From contig CAMXWF010000011.1 in NCBI GenBank assembly GCA_947252645.1, forward strand, positions 1 to 64,000: 64,000 bases of DNA. The letters run 5' to 3'. The translations under genes and the position numbers were made by a program. The notes under the pieces are model-generated. The model was not told where the DNA came from. It made no database searches and saw nothing but the letters and a program-made list of their open reading frames with translations. Below are positions 27,362 to 35,564 of the stretch, piece by piece; the stretch's first letter is position 1, and each line of letters starts with the position of its first letter. The DNA is from an uncultured Bacteroidia bacterium. GTDB taxonomy: Bacteria; Bacteroidota; Bacteroidia; Bacteroidales; CAJPTX01.

Positions 27362-28408
27362 ATGCGGTACATCATACCAATGCTGACCCTCTGCGTCGGG
27401 TTACTTATCGCCCCACGCGGCACAGCACAGCACACAACGTTTCGCACCTACGCGGTGGGGTGCTACAACTTGGAGAACCTTTTTGACCCGTACAACGACA
27501 CGACCAACGTGGGGGACGATGAGTTCTTGCCGCATGGTCCCTACCGCTGGACAGAGGGGAAATACGAGCGGAAGCTGGGAAATCTAGCCTTCGTGCTGCG
27601 CAGCATGGCGCGACGCTACACCCCGTATGGGCCGGCGGCGATAGGGGTGTCGGAGGTGGAGAATCGGAGGGTGCTGGAGGACTTGGTGTCTCGTCAAGAA
27701 CTAACCTCGATGGGGCTGTCAGTCATCCACGAGGATGGGCCAGACCGCCGCGGAATCGATGTGGCCCTGCTGTACAATCCGCACCTTTTCCACGTGGCGC
27801 ACTACAGCTACCACCACTACCCTAGGCTAGAAACCGATAGCACATTCGTGACGCGCGACCAACTTTTGGTGGAAGGGGAGCTCGGGGGTGATTCCCTGGC
27901 TATCATAGTATGCCACTGGCCGTCGCGCTACGGCGGTAACCGTTCGAATCCACTGCGGAAGCGCGCCGCCGAGCTCACGTTGCGCCTGGTGGATTCGCTA
28001 CAGGCAAAGAATGCCAACAAGAAAATCATTATCCTGGGCGACTTCAACGATGACCCAGTCAATTCGAGCCTGAGCCAAGTGCTGAAGGCCAAGCGGCGCA
28101 AGACGGAGGTTCAGCCGCTCGAGCTTTTCAACACCACGTGGCCACTTTTCGCCCGTGGCATCGGCTCACTGGCCTACCAGGGGAAGTGGAATCTCTTCGA
28201 CCAGATTATCGTCAACGAGCCACTCCTGCGGGGCCCCGCAGAGCCAGGGCTTCGCTACTGGTACACGGAGATCGGCAACCTCAACGTACTCACGAATCAG
28301 TCTGGCCGACGAAAGGGCAACCCGCACCGCACATTTGAGGGCAATAGCTTTATCGACGGGTACAGCGACCACTACCCCGTGTGGGTCTACCTGACGCAAC
28401 GGATGTAG
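27362..28408 (+). CDS. Secreted endonuclease/exonuclease/phosphatase-family nuclease
   Basis: A 348-residue protein with signal peptide (IIPMLTLCVGLLIAPRGTAQ). The EEP fold (DNase I, exonuclease III) shows GCYNLENLFDP, the metal-binding Glu in GVSEVENRRVLEDL, RRGIDVALLY, CHWPSRYGG, the Asp-x-Asn pair in ILGDFNDDP and the catalytic DHYPVWVYL at the end. It is exported, so the likely substrate is extracellular nucleic acid (or a phosphodiester) rather than chromosomal damage. ATG at 27362 follows the DUF5689 stop by 6 bp; a GTG two codons earlier is the alternative. It is last in the operon; after it comes 150 bp without genes. Confidence 0.88.
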   Translation: MRYIIPMLTLCVGLLIAPRGTAQHTTFRTYAVGCYNLENLFDPYNDTTNVGDDEFLPHGPYRWTEGKYERKLGNLAFVLRSMARRYTPYGPAAIGVSEVENRRVLEDLVSRQELTSMGLSVIHEDGPDRRGIDVALLYNPHLFHVAHYSYHHYPRLETDSTFVTRDQLLVEGELGGDSLAIIVCHWPSRYGGNRSNPLRKRAAELTLRLVDSLQAKNANKKIIILGDFNDDPVNSSLSQVLKAKRRKTEVQPLELFNTTWPLFARGIGSLAYQGKWNLFDQIIVNEPLLRGPAEPGLRYWYTEIGNLNVLTNQSGRRKGNPHRTFEGNSFIDGYSDHYPVWVYLTQRM

Positions 28409-28556
28409 CATAGCTGGGCCAGGGGACAGACTAAAAAGGTGGCATCTCCCTACCCCACGTGCTCAGACTGTGCGTAGGCACACTGCCGCTGCTCTACGTC
28501 CTCAGCTGGCTCGCTACTTAGGCACAGAAACGGGCGGGCAAGCAATTAGAAAAGGT

Positions 28557-28564
28557 TATCTTTG
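28557..28564 (+). promoter_or_regulatory. -7 box for recR
   Basis: TATCTTTG, an exact TAnnTTTG match, 21 bp before the chosen recR ATG. It overlaps the extreme 5' end of the longest open frame and so rules out that start. Confidence 0.6.
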
Positions 28565-28585
28565 CGTACTAGAGAGGGACGATCG

Positions 28586-29266
28586 ATGGGCCTAATGGAG
28601 GGGGAGCAGGAGTACCCGAGCGTGCTGCTGGGGGGCGCCGTGGAGGCCTTTGGGCAGCTGCCGGGCGTGGGACGGAAGACCGCGCTGCGCTATGCGCTGC
28701 ATCTGCTCACCCAATTACCTGAGCAGCAGCGGCATTTTCTTTCGCAGCTGGAAGCCTTCGTGACGCATAGCGGGCGGTGTCCGCGGTGCAATAGTCTCTC
28801 CGATGGGGGCGCGCTGTGTTCCATCTGCCAAACTAGCAGTCGCAATGCAGCCTTGCTCTGCGTGGTGGGGGATTACCGCGATATTTTGGCGCTGGAGCGG
28901 ACCCAAGAGTACCACGGGTACTACTTTTCGCTGGGGGGCCTAATCGACCCGCTGCACGGGGTGGGGCCCTCGCAGCTTCCACTTGGTAAGCTAGAGCAGC
29001 GGGTGTCGGAGGAGGAGGTAGAAGAGGTGATACTGGCCTTTGCAGCCACGCCCGAGGGCGACACGACCAGCTACTACATCGCCCGCTTGGTGGGTCAATA
29101 CGGAGTAAAGGTAAGCCAATTGGCACGGGGTGTGTACCTAGGAGCTACGCTGGAGCAGATCGACAGCCCTACCCTGGGGACGGCCTTGGCTGAGCGACGT
29201 GTACTCACCCAGGCGCGCCACGTCGGGAGGGCGGTAGCTGCCCACACAAATAGGGAGGAGCTATGA
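28586..29266 (+). CDS. recR: Recombination mediator RecR
   Basis: A 226-residue cytosolic protein that works with RecO (and RecF) to load RecA at gaps. Seen: the helix-hairpin-helix LPGVGRKTALRYALHLL, a four-cysteine zinc finger (CPRC ... CSIC), the Toprim domain with LCVVGDYRDILALE, and LAFAATPEGDTTSYYIARL. The C-terminal Walker-B-like segment VSQLARGVYLGATLEQID is close to the usual LARGLPVGGDLEYAD. ATG 28586 follows GAGAGGGA. Its stop overlaps the next start (ATGA), so the TPR gene is translationally coupled. Confidence 0.95.
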   Translation: MGLMEGEQEYPSVLLGGAVEAFGQLPGVGRKTALRYALHLLTQLPEQQRHFLSQLEAFVTHSGRCPRCNSLSDGGALCSICQTSSRNAALLCVVGDYRDILALERTQEYHGYYFSLGGLIDPLHGVGPSQLPLGKLEQRVSEEEVEEVILAFAATPEGDTTSYYIARLVGQYGVKVSQLARGVYLGATLEQIDSPTLGTALAERRVLTQARHVGRAVAAHTNREEL

Positions 29267-30012
29267 GACGGTATGCGATTTGGGCCCTGACGGTGCTATG
29301 GGCACTTGGCGGGGCACACCTGGTGGGCTGGGCGCAAGATGAGGAGGAGAGTGCCTTTACGCGGGGGGCGCGCGCTTTCCACATTGGGGAGTATACCACG
29401 GCGCGGGAGGCCCTGGAGCAAGCCTACAAGGAGGATGGACAGGACTCGGCGGTCATCCTGATGCTCACCGAGACCTACATCCGCCTGCGCGACTATCGTC
29501 GGGCCGAGGAGGTGATAGAAGCTGGAGCTAGGCTCTACCCGGAAACGGGCACCGTGCGCTTCAAGCAGGGGATAGTACAGAACCTGCGTGGGCGTTTTGA
29601 CCGGGCTCAGGAGGCCTTCAACATGGCAAACGAGTGCCTGCCCTCAGACGCCCCGGAGCGAACCTCGCTCTACATCAACATGGGGATAGCCATCATGAAT
29701 GCTGGGCGACCGCTCGATGCGCTGCCGTGGTTCGACCAAGCCATCGAGCTCTCGCCGCGCAACATCAGCGCCTACACCAGCAAGGGGACCTCACTATACA
29801 AGGTGGGCGACTACTTGGAGGCGGCCACCATGTATGACCGGGCCATAGAGCTAGACCAGAGCAACCCTCTAGTTTACTACAACCGCGGCATGGCCTACCT
29901 GCGGGGCGGCGAGGCCTCAAAGGGCTGCGAAGATTTCCACACGGCCTGCCGCATGGGCAATATGAACGCCTGCAAGGCGATCGTGGTAGAGTGCAAGAAG
30001 CAGGCCGAATAG
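29263..30012 (+). CDS. Periplasmic tetratricopeptide-repeat protein
   Basis: A 249-residue exported TPR protein: signal peptide to about residue 25 (WALGGAHLVGWAQ), then about six TPR units (for example ARAFHIGEYTTAREALEQAY, INMGIAIMNAGRPLDALPWF, TSKGTSLYKVGDYLEAATMY, YYNRGMAYLRGGEASKGCED). The last unit, with Cys residues (GCEDFHTACRMGNMNACKA), is the pattern common in Bacteroidota envelope TPR proteins. It overlaps recR by 4 bp and is followed 31 bp later by the 7TM-GAF gene. TPR domains bind partner proteins; the partner is not evident. Confidence 0.85.
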   Translation: MRRYAIWALTVLWALGGAHLVGWAQDEEESAFTRGARAFHIGEYTTAREALEQAYKEDGQDSAVILMLTETYIRLRDYRRAEEVIEAGARLYPETGTVRFKQGIVQNLRGRFDRAQEAFNMANECLPSDAPERTSLYINMGIAIMNAGRPLDALPWFDQAIELSPRNISAYTSKGTSLYKVGDYLEAATMYDRAIELDQSNPLVYYNRGMAYLRGGEASKGCEDFHTACRMGNMNACKAIVVECKKQAE

Positions 30013-30042
30013 CCCCTTAGAAACCCTATCAGGATACAACGA

Positions 30043-32046
30043 ATGCTGCGCCACGGCGTGAACTGGGCCCTAGTGCTATGTACGGCGTTCCTTCTGGGCG
30101 TGGGGGGCGGGCGTGCCGTAGCCCAACCCGTGCTGGACTACGGGCAGGAGGAGTTTGCGCAGGGGCGGATAGTAGCCCTGCGCGGCCAAGCCGACTTCCA
30201 CTGGCAGCTCCTACTCACGCCCCAAGAGTTTGCCCACGACGCGGGGCCCGAGACCCCGATCAACATTCCGGGCGACTGGGCGCAGGGCAGCCTACAGGCC
30301 TCAATAGGCGAACAAAGAGGGCACGGGTTTGGCACTTACCATTTCAAGCTCAAGCTTCCCCAGCTGCGTGCGCAGCCCTACGGGCTCCTGATGCCCCTGG
30401 TGCACGGGAGCTGGCGGCTGTGGATCGATGGCACTCTGCGGCAGGAGGTGGGGGTGGTGTCGAGTCTACCCACCGCCCTGGGCTCACGGGTACAAACGGC
30501 TCTCATTCCCTTCACGCCGCGGGACACGGCAGGGGGCGGTGCGCTGGTAGATGTGGTGGTGCAAGTGTCGAACTACTGCGAGCGCCAGGGTGGGCTGGTC
30601 TACGCCCCCTTGGTGGGTAGTTACGATGCCTTGGCTCGACGTACGCACCGTACGCAGGCCATGCAATACATCCTCTTCGGCATGACCCTTGTTTTGGCAC
30701 TATTCCTGCTCCTGCCGGGGCCAAAGGGGAGGCACAACCGCAGCCGGTATCTGGTGGTAGCGGCTCTGCTCTTGGTGGCCTTCAACAGTCTCTCCACGGG
30801 CATGCCCTACCGTCCGACAGTCTACGTTGGCCTCGGCTGGCGGGTGTTCTACATACTACAGTACTCGCTACTGCTGGCCAGCACGGCTCTGACGCTGCTC
30901 TACATCGGGCGCGAGCGCCATCGGCCCCAGGGGCGGGGTTGGCTTCTTTCGCTGGGCATTGCGGGCTTTGTCCTCATGCTAGGGCCTGTGGTTCTTCCTG
31001 GGTCATCGTATACGTGGTTCACTGCGCTCTATCAGGGGTACGTAGTCCTAGTGGTACTGCTGCTCCTGGTGCTAAGGATCCTTCCCCAATACTGGCTACG
31101 CCGTGGCGCACGCTGGGTGCTGTACGTTGGGGTGTGTTGCTTTGCGCTAGGGATGATGGTAGACCATCCGGTCATTCCCGCCGTTGGTTGGAGTTTGCTG
31201 TCGTGGCAACAGGTGGGGACGGTGCTATTGGTGGGTTCGGTACTCTACCTCAAGCTCCATGCGCTGGGCACGCAGTGGCGTATCAGCCGTTCACTACTCA
31301 TGCGCTGCAAGGCGCAAAACGACCGTTTAGGTGGAGAGAACGATCGTTTGGCCCGTCAGAACGATTCGCTGACCCGCACCATGGAGGAGCTCAACGAGGA
31401 GCGCACCCACCGCGGATGGCAGGACGAGGGGCTGAAGATGGCGCGCCAGGCGTTGAGCCCGCTGCTGGAGGGGCTGGAATCACGTTGCCAAGTGGGGCTC
31501 GAAGCGGTGACGCGCTACGTCAGGGGCAATGTCGCCGCCCTGTACATGGCCCGATTCGATGTAGCAACGGGAGGCCTCATGCTCCGCATGGCCGCCAGCT
31601 ACGGCTTCACAGCCGAGGAGCGTGCGCAGCTAGGCAGCGTGGCCATAGGCGAGGGGCTGGTGGGCGCCTGCTTTGCAGACAATACCTTCGAGCATTTGAC
31701 TACGCTAGACGGCTGCCCCTTCCAGATCAGCTCTGGCTTGGGGCGGACGGTGCCGCCTGCCCTGGTGCTGGCGCCCCTCAACTCTGAGGCTGGCACTATA
31801 GGAGTCCTGGAGGTGGGCCGCCTAGAGCCCTTTGCTCCATATGAGCTCTCGTTTCTGCGCCAAGCAGCCATGCTGGTGGCCATTAACCTAATGCTGACCC
31901 AGACTAGGGAGCAGGATCAGGTGCACATCAAAAGCCTCATGCAGACTATAGCCCAGAAGGAGCGCACGATAGCGGAAATGGCTGCGCAAAACCAGGAACT
32001 ACAGCATCGTCTGGCGCCCGATATACCCACAGACGGACTCTTTTAG
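30043..32046 (+). CDS. 7TM-DISM-like membrane sensor with GAF domain and no output domain
   Basis: A 667-residue protein. Signal peptide, then an extracytoplasmic beta domain (about 30-190: NIPGDWAQG, GFGTYHFKLKLP, SWRLWIDG) like the galactose-binding/7TMR-DISMED type. About 205-405 has seven hydrophobic helices. A charged coiled coil (about 415-460) with repeated NDRLGGENDRLARQNDSL follows. A GAF domain (about 465-620: ALYMARFDVATGGLMLRMAA, IGEGLVGACF, VLAPLNSEAGTIGVLEVG) precedes a second coiled coil. There is no histidine kinase, GGDEF, HTH or phosphatase domain, so the output must be by protein contact. It is co-oriented with recR and the TPR gene. Ligand and pathway are unknown. Confidence 0.75.
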   Translation: MLRHGVNWALVLCTAFLLGVGGGRAVAQPVLDYGQEEFAQGRIVALRGQADFHWQLLLTPQEFAHDAGPETPINIPGDWAQGSLQASIGEQRGHGFGTYHFKLKLPQLRAQPYGLLMPLVHGSWRLWIDGTLRQEVGVVSSLPTALGSRVQTALIPFTPRDTAGGGALVDVVVQVSNYCERQGGLVYAPLVGSYDALARRTHRTQAMQYILFGMTLVLALFLLLPGPKGRHNRSRYLVVAALLLVAFNSLSTGMPYRPTVYVGLGWRVFYILQYSLLLASTALTLLYIGRERHRPQGRGWLLSLGIAGFVLMLGPVVLPGSSYTWFTALYQGYVVLVVLLLLVLRILPQYWLRRGARWVLYVGVCCFALGMMVDHPVIPAVGWSLLSWQQVGTVLLVGSVLYLKLHALGTQWRISRSLLMRCKAQNDRLGGENDRLARQNDSLTRTMEELNEERTHRGWQDEGLKMARQALSPLLEGLESRCQVGLEAVTRYVRGNVAALYMARFDVATGGLMLRMAASYGFTAEERAQLGSVAIGEGLVGACFADNTFEHLTTLDGCPFQISSGLGRTVPPALVLAPLNSEAGTIGVLEVGRLEPFAPYELSFLRQAAMLVAINLMLTQTREQDQVHIKSLMQTIAQKERTIAEMAAQNQELQHRLAPDIPTDGLF

Positions 32047-32124
32047 CTACGGGGGGCACCGACTCCGTAGGCCACAAGCTTAGTTAGTTCTCCGTGGTAC
32101 GTTTTTTGCCCAATACTCTGCAAT

Positions 32125-32781
32125 ATGCGTAGCAACTTGCGGCGGTGGGGAGAGGGTCTAGTGCTTGCGCTGGTAATCTCCCTTTGGGTGTGCAGGCCGA
32201 TTTGGGCTATGGGGGCGGAGCGGTTCGGCGGGATGGTCGGCCCGCAAACCGACACGCTGTCCCCAGTGGGCACGATGGTGCCCTATGAGGTATTGGACAG
32301 CGATACAGTGCCTTTTTTTGGGATTCGCCAGGTGCTTATTTTCCCAGAGCGCAAGTTTAAGAGCCGTAGACAGTATAGGGAGTACCAGCGCATGATCCGC
32401 AACCTGAAGATCGTCTACCCCTACGCGCTGGAAGCCAAGACTATCCTAGAACAGCTGGACTCGGCCTACGCCTCGACCACCTCGTTGCAGGAACAGCGCA
32501 AGTTCTCCTACAAGATGGAGAAGAAGCTGCACCGTCAGTTTGAGCAGCAGATCCGCAACCTGACCTATTCGCAGGGGCACATGCTGATAAAGCTCATCAA
32601 TCGGGAGACGGGCCTGACGAGCTATGAGATCATCAAGCGATTCCGCGGTTCGCTCTCGGCAGGCCTATGGCAGGGGGTGGCGAAGCTCTTCAGCTCAGAC
32701 CTCAAGAGTACCTTCAAGCCCGAGGAGGAGGACAAAATTCTCGAGGAGCTCATAATCCTCTACGAGAACGGGCAGCTCTAG
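32125..32781 (+). CDS. DUF4294 family protein
   Basis: A 218-residue exported protein (signal LVLALVISLWVCRPIWA). The core is the DUF4294 pattern: RKFKSRRQYREYQRMIRNLKIVYPYALEAK, then helical KFSYKMEKKLHRQFEQQIRNLTYSQGHMLIKLINRETG and YEIIKRFRGSLSAGLWQGVAKLFSSDLK. The domain occurs across Bacteroidota with no assigned function. A TACGTTTT sequence (one base from -7 consensus) lies about 25 bp upstream of the ATG. It is followed by 248 bp without a gene. Confidence 0.85.
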   Translation: MRSNLRRWGEGLVLALVISLWVCRPIWAMGAERFGGMVGPQTDTLSPVGTMVPYEVLDSDTVPFFGIRQVLIFPERKFKSRRQYREYQRMIRNLKIVYPYALEAKTILEQLDSAYASTTSLQEQRKFSYKMEKKLHRQFEQQIRNLTYSQGHMLIKLINRETGLTSYEIIKRFRGSLSAGLWQGVAKLFSSDLKSTFKPEEEDKILEELIILYENGQL

Positions 32782-33029
32782 GCGAGGCCTGGGCGGACGG
32801 GCATCGCTGGGCCGGCAGGACGCATTCCAATACTCTTGGGACATTGCGCGGCACGCCCCTGGTGGGGCGAGAGGGGAAGTCAGCAGGAGCTGCTGCGGGG
32901 ACAAGGCAGTGGACTCGCGCTGCCCGGCAACCTAGATGCGGTAAGACAGCAAGCCTAGCACTCGGCCCACAAAAGCCCTGTGGGCAAGCTGGCGATGGCT
33001 CGGATAGGCCCAGCAGAGGCACCGAGGGG

Positions 33030-33965
33030 CTAGGCCTTTGCGCTACCAGGGCGCAGGAAGCGCAGTTTGGTCTCGGAGATGATGATAGCCACGAAGATGA
33101 GCACGAAGCCAGCCCAGAGCATGGTGGTGATATGCTCGTCGGCATACACGACTCCGAAGAGGACGCAGAAGATGGACTCAGTCCCCAGGATAATGGCGGC
33201 GCTGTTAGGGTCTGTGAACTTTTGTCCTAGGTTCTGGAGGAGCAGCGCGAGTGCTGTGCAGATGACGGCTAGGTATAGCACGGCAGGCCCAACGATGGAC
33301 CACTGGCAGAGCTGGAGGGCATGGGGCTCCTTGATGAACGTAGTAATGGTAGAAAAGAGGCCGGCGAAGAGGAACTGCATGATGGTAATGAGGACAGGGT
33401 CTTTTCCCCGGCTATATTTCTCCACTGCCACGATATGCGCGGCGAAGAAGATGCCGCTTAGCAGCGCGAGGAAATCGGGCAAGGTGAAGCCTGCCACATT
33501 GGAGGCCTGGAGATCGGCAGGCGCAACCTCGCCGAAGGAGACGAAGCCGATGCCCGTGACGCAGAGCACGGCTGCGAGGATGTTGTAGAGGTCAGGGCGC
33601 TTACGGTCGACAAGCCAGAATAGGAAGGGCACGATGACGCAGTAGGATGCGGAGAGGAAGCCACTGCGCCCCGGCATGCCCTCGGCATCGGTCACTCCGA
33701 TAGTCTGGGCCGAGTGCGCCAGAAAGAGGCAGAATCCGATGATAGCTCCCGAGATCCAGTAGCCCCGGTCGATCTGCTTCAACCTAGCAAAGAAGATGCC
33801 CCCCAAGACTATAAATGCAATAATAAAGCGCAACGCGATCAAGAGATTTGGCTCTATGTTGCCGGTGGTGTCTTTAGCTACGACCAAGGTGCTGCCCCAA
33901 ATAACGGCCACCACGAGCAAAGCCAAGCGCGCCAGCAGACGCGTGCGTCCCGATGTCTTCTCCAT
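33030..33965 (-). CDS. EamA/DMT-family transporter
   Basis: A 311-residue inner-membrane protein with ten predicted helices in two five-helix EamA repeats. Repeat one starts LLVVAVIWGSTLVVAK and repeat two FLALLSGIFFAAHIVAVEK; each ends with the typical conserved helix (GTESIFCVLFGVVYADE). The drug/metabolite transporter family moves amino acids, nucleotides or drugs. The substrate cannot be read from the sequence. The gene diverges from hisS and is monocistronic. Confidence 0.9.
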   Translation of the reverse strand: MEKTSGRTRLLARLALLVVAVIWGSTLVVAKDTTGNIEPNLLIALRFIIAFIVLGGIFFARLKQIDRGYWISGAIIGFCLFLAHSAQTIGVTDAEGMPGRSGFLSASYCVIVPFLFWLVDRKRPDLYNILAAVLCVTGIGFVSFGEVAPADLQASNVAGFTLPDFLALLSGIFFAAHIVAVEKYSRGKDPVLITIMQFLFAGLFSTITTFIKEPHALQLCQWSIVGPAVLYLAVICTALALLLQNLGQKFTDPNSAAIILGTESIFCVLFGVVYADEHITTMLWAGFVLIFVAIIISETKLRFLRPGSAKA

Positions 33966-34122
33966 ATCTACCTACTCCAAGGTACAAAAGATTCAAATTG
34001 CAGTGCCCTAGTGCAGGACACTGCGCCACAAAAGTAGAACAAATAAGGCACTTTGGAGAGCTGGTCCCCGCGACGCGCGCATAGGAAGGCCAACCGCCAC
34101 GCAGCGAATGCCTAGAAATGGC

Positions 34123-34130
34123 TAACTTTG
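34123..34130 (+). promoter_or_regulatory. -7 box for hisS-hutH
   Basis: TAACTTTG, an exact TAnnTTTG match, 36 bp before the hisS ATG at 34167. A TTG inside this box would begin the longest open frame, so that start is excluded. Confidence 0.6.
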
Positions 34131-34166
34131 CTAGAGAGGAATAAGGTAGCACTGGACGAGTACGCC

Positions 34167-35561
34167 ATGTCAGCTTCACAGGTTAGCAACCCCAAGGGGA
34201 CGCGGGACTTCACCCCGGAGGTGATGGCCAAGCGCAACTATCTCATATCGACCATCGCACGCATATTTGCCTCCTATGGCTACCAGCCCATAGAGACGCC
34301 AGCCGTGGAGACGCTCAGCACGCTGTTGGGCAAGTATGGCGAGGAGGGTGACCGACTGATCTTCAAGATTCTCAACTCCGGGGAATTTCTCAAGAAGCTC
34401 GATAAGCAGGCCGTGGAGCAGTGCAACAACGAGAAGGCTGCCACCTCCATATGCGAGCGTGGGCTGCGCTACGACCTGACCGTGCCCTTTGCGCGCTACG
34501 TGGTGCAGCACCGCCACGAGACCCCGATGCCCTTTAAGCGCTACCAGATCCAGCCGGTATGGCGTGCCGACCGCCCCCAGAAGGGACGCTACCGGGAGTT
34601 CTACCAGTGCGACATCGACGTCATAGGCACCACGAGTCTACTCAACGAGCTGGAGCTCATCCTGGTGGCGCAGGATGTGTTTGCGGCCCTTGGCATGAAG
34701 GTGGAGCTGCTATTCAACAATCGGAAGCTACTGGCCGCCATGGCCGAGGCGATCTGCGCGCCCTCGCAGCTCACCGACATCACAGTGGCCATCGACAAGC
34801 TCGATAAGGTGGGGCTGGAGGCCGTGGAGGAGGAGCTCAAGAGCAAGGGGCTGAGCGATGTGCAAATACAGGCCCTGCGGCCGATGATTACCGTGACCGG
34901 CACGGCTGAGGAGAAGCTACAGGCGCTGGCCCCCGCGCTGACGGCCGCCCCATCGGCCGAGCTGGGTATGCAGGAGGTGCGGGAGCTGCTCTCCCTGCTC
35001 CAAAAGGTGCAGCTCACCATGCCCGTACGCTTCGACCTTTCGCTGGCCCGCGGCCTGAACTACTACACGGGCACGATCTTCGAGGTCAAGTCGACCGAAG
35101 GGGCGATGGGCTCCATTTGCGGTGGGGGGCGCTACGACAACCTGACGGGTATATTTGGGCTCAAGGACATGAGCGGGGTAGGCATCTCGTTTGGTATTGA
35201 GCGCATCTATGACCTTCTGGAATCGCTTCAACGCTTCCCGACCAATACAGCCCAAGGGCCCGATTTGCTGGTGCTGAATCTAGACCCACAGGCTCTTCCC
35301 GCCCTGCTGGAGCTTACGCAAGCCACCCGGAAGGCTGGCCTGAAGACGCTGCTCTACCCAGAGACCGCAAACTTCAAACGCCAGCTGGACTACGCCAATA
35401 AGCTCTCCATCCCGTGGGTGGCCATAGTGGGCGAGCGGGAGCTAACCCAGGGCGAAGTATCGCTCAAAAACATGCTTTCAGGCGAGCAGACTGCGGTGAA
35501 GCTCCAGGAGGCCCCGGCCTGGCTCATGCAGCAGGCATTCCCAACAGAGATAATGCACTAA
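34167..35561 (+). CDS. hisS: Histidyl-tRNA synthetase
   Basis: A 464-residue class II synthetase charging tRNA-His. Seen: the N-terminal NPKGTRDFTPE, motif 1 around PIETPAVETLSTLLGKYGEE, motif 2 RPQKGRYREFYQCDIDVIG, the histidine A motif RGLNYYTGTIFEV, GGGRYDNLTG, and motif 3 GVGISFGIERIYDLL. A C-terminal anticodon-binding domain follows (LLVLNLD ... YPETANFKRQLDYANKLSIP). It is slightly longer than the E. coli enzyme, as usual in Bacteroidota. The stop is followed after 3 bp by hutH, implying one transcript. Confidence 0.95.
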   Translation: MSASQVSNPKGTRDFTPEVMAKRNYLISTIARIFASYGYQPIETPAVETLSTLLGKYGEEGDRLIFKILNSGEFLKKLDKQAVEQCNNEKAATSICERGLRYDLTVPFARYVVQHRHETPMPFKRYQIQPVWRADRPQKGRYREFYQCDIDVIGTTSLLNELELILVAQDVFAALGMKVELLFNNRKLLAAMAEAICAPSQLTDITVAIDKLDKVGLEAVEEELKSKGLSDVQIQALRPMITVTGTAEEKLQALAPALTAAPSAELGMQEVRELLSLLQKVQLTMPVRFDLSLARGLNYYTGTIFEVKSTEGAMGSICGGGRYDNLTGIFGLKDMSGVGISFGIERIYDLLESLQRFPTNTAQGPDLLVLNLDPQALPALLELTQATRKAGLKTLLYPETANFKRQLDYANKLSIPWVAIVGERELTQGEVSLKNMLSGEQTAVKLQEAPAWLMQQAFPTEIMH

Positions 35562-35564
35562 ACG

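Noticed and set aside
27941..27950. tRNA T-loop-like gttcgaatc
   Set aside because: It lies inside the EEP nuclease coding frame and has no matching acceptor or anticodon arms around it.
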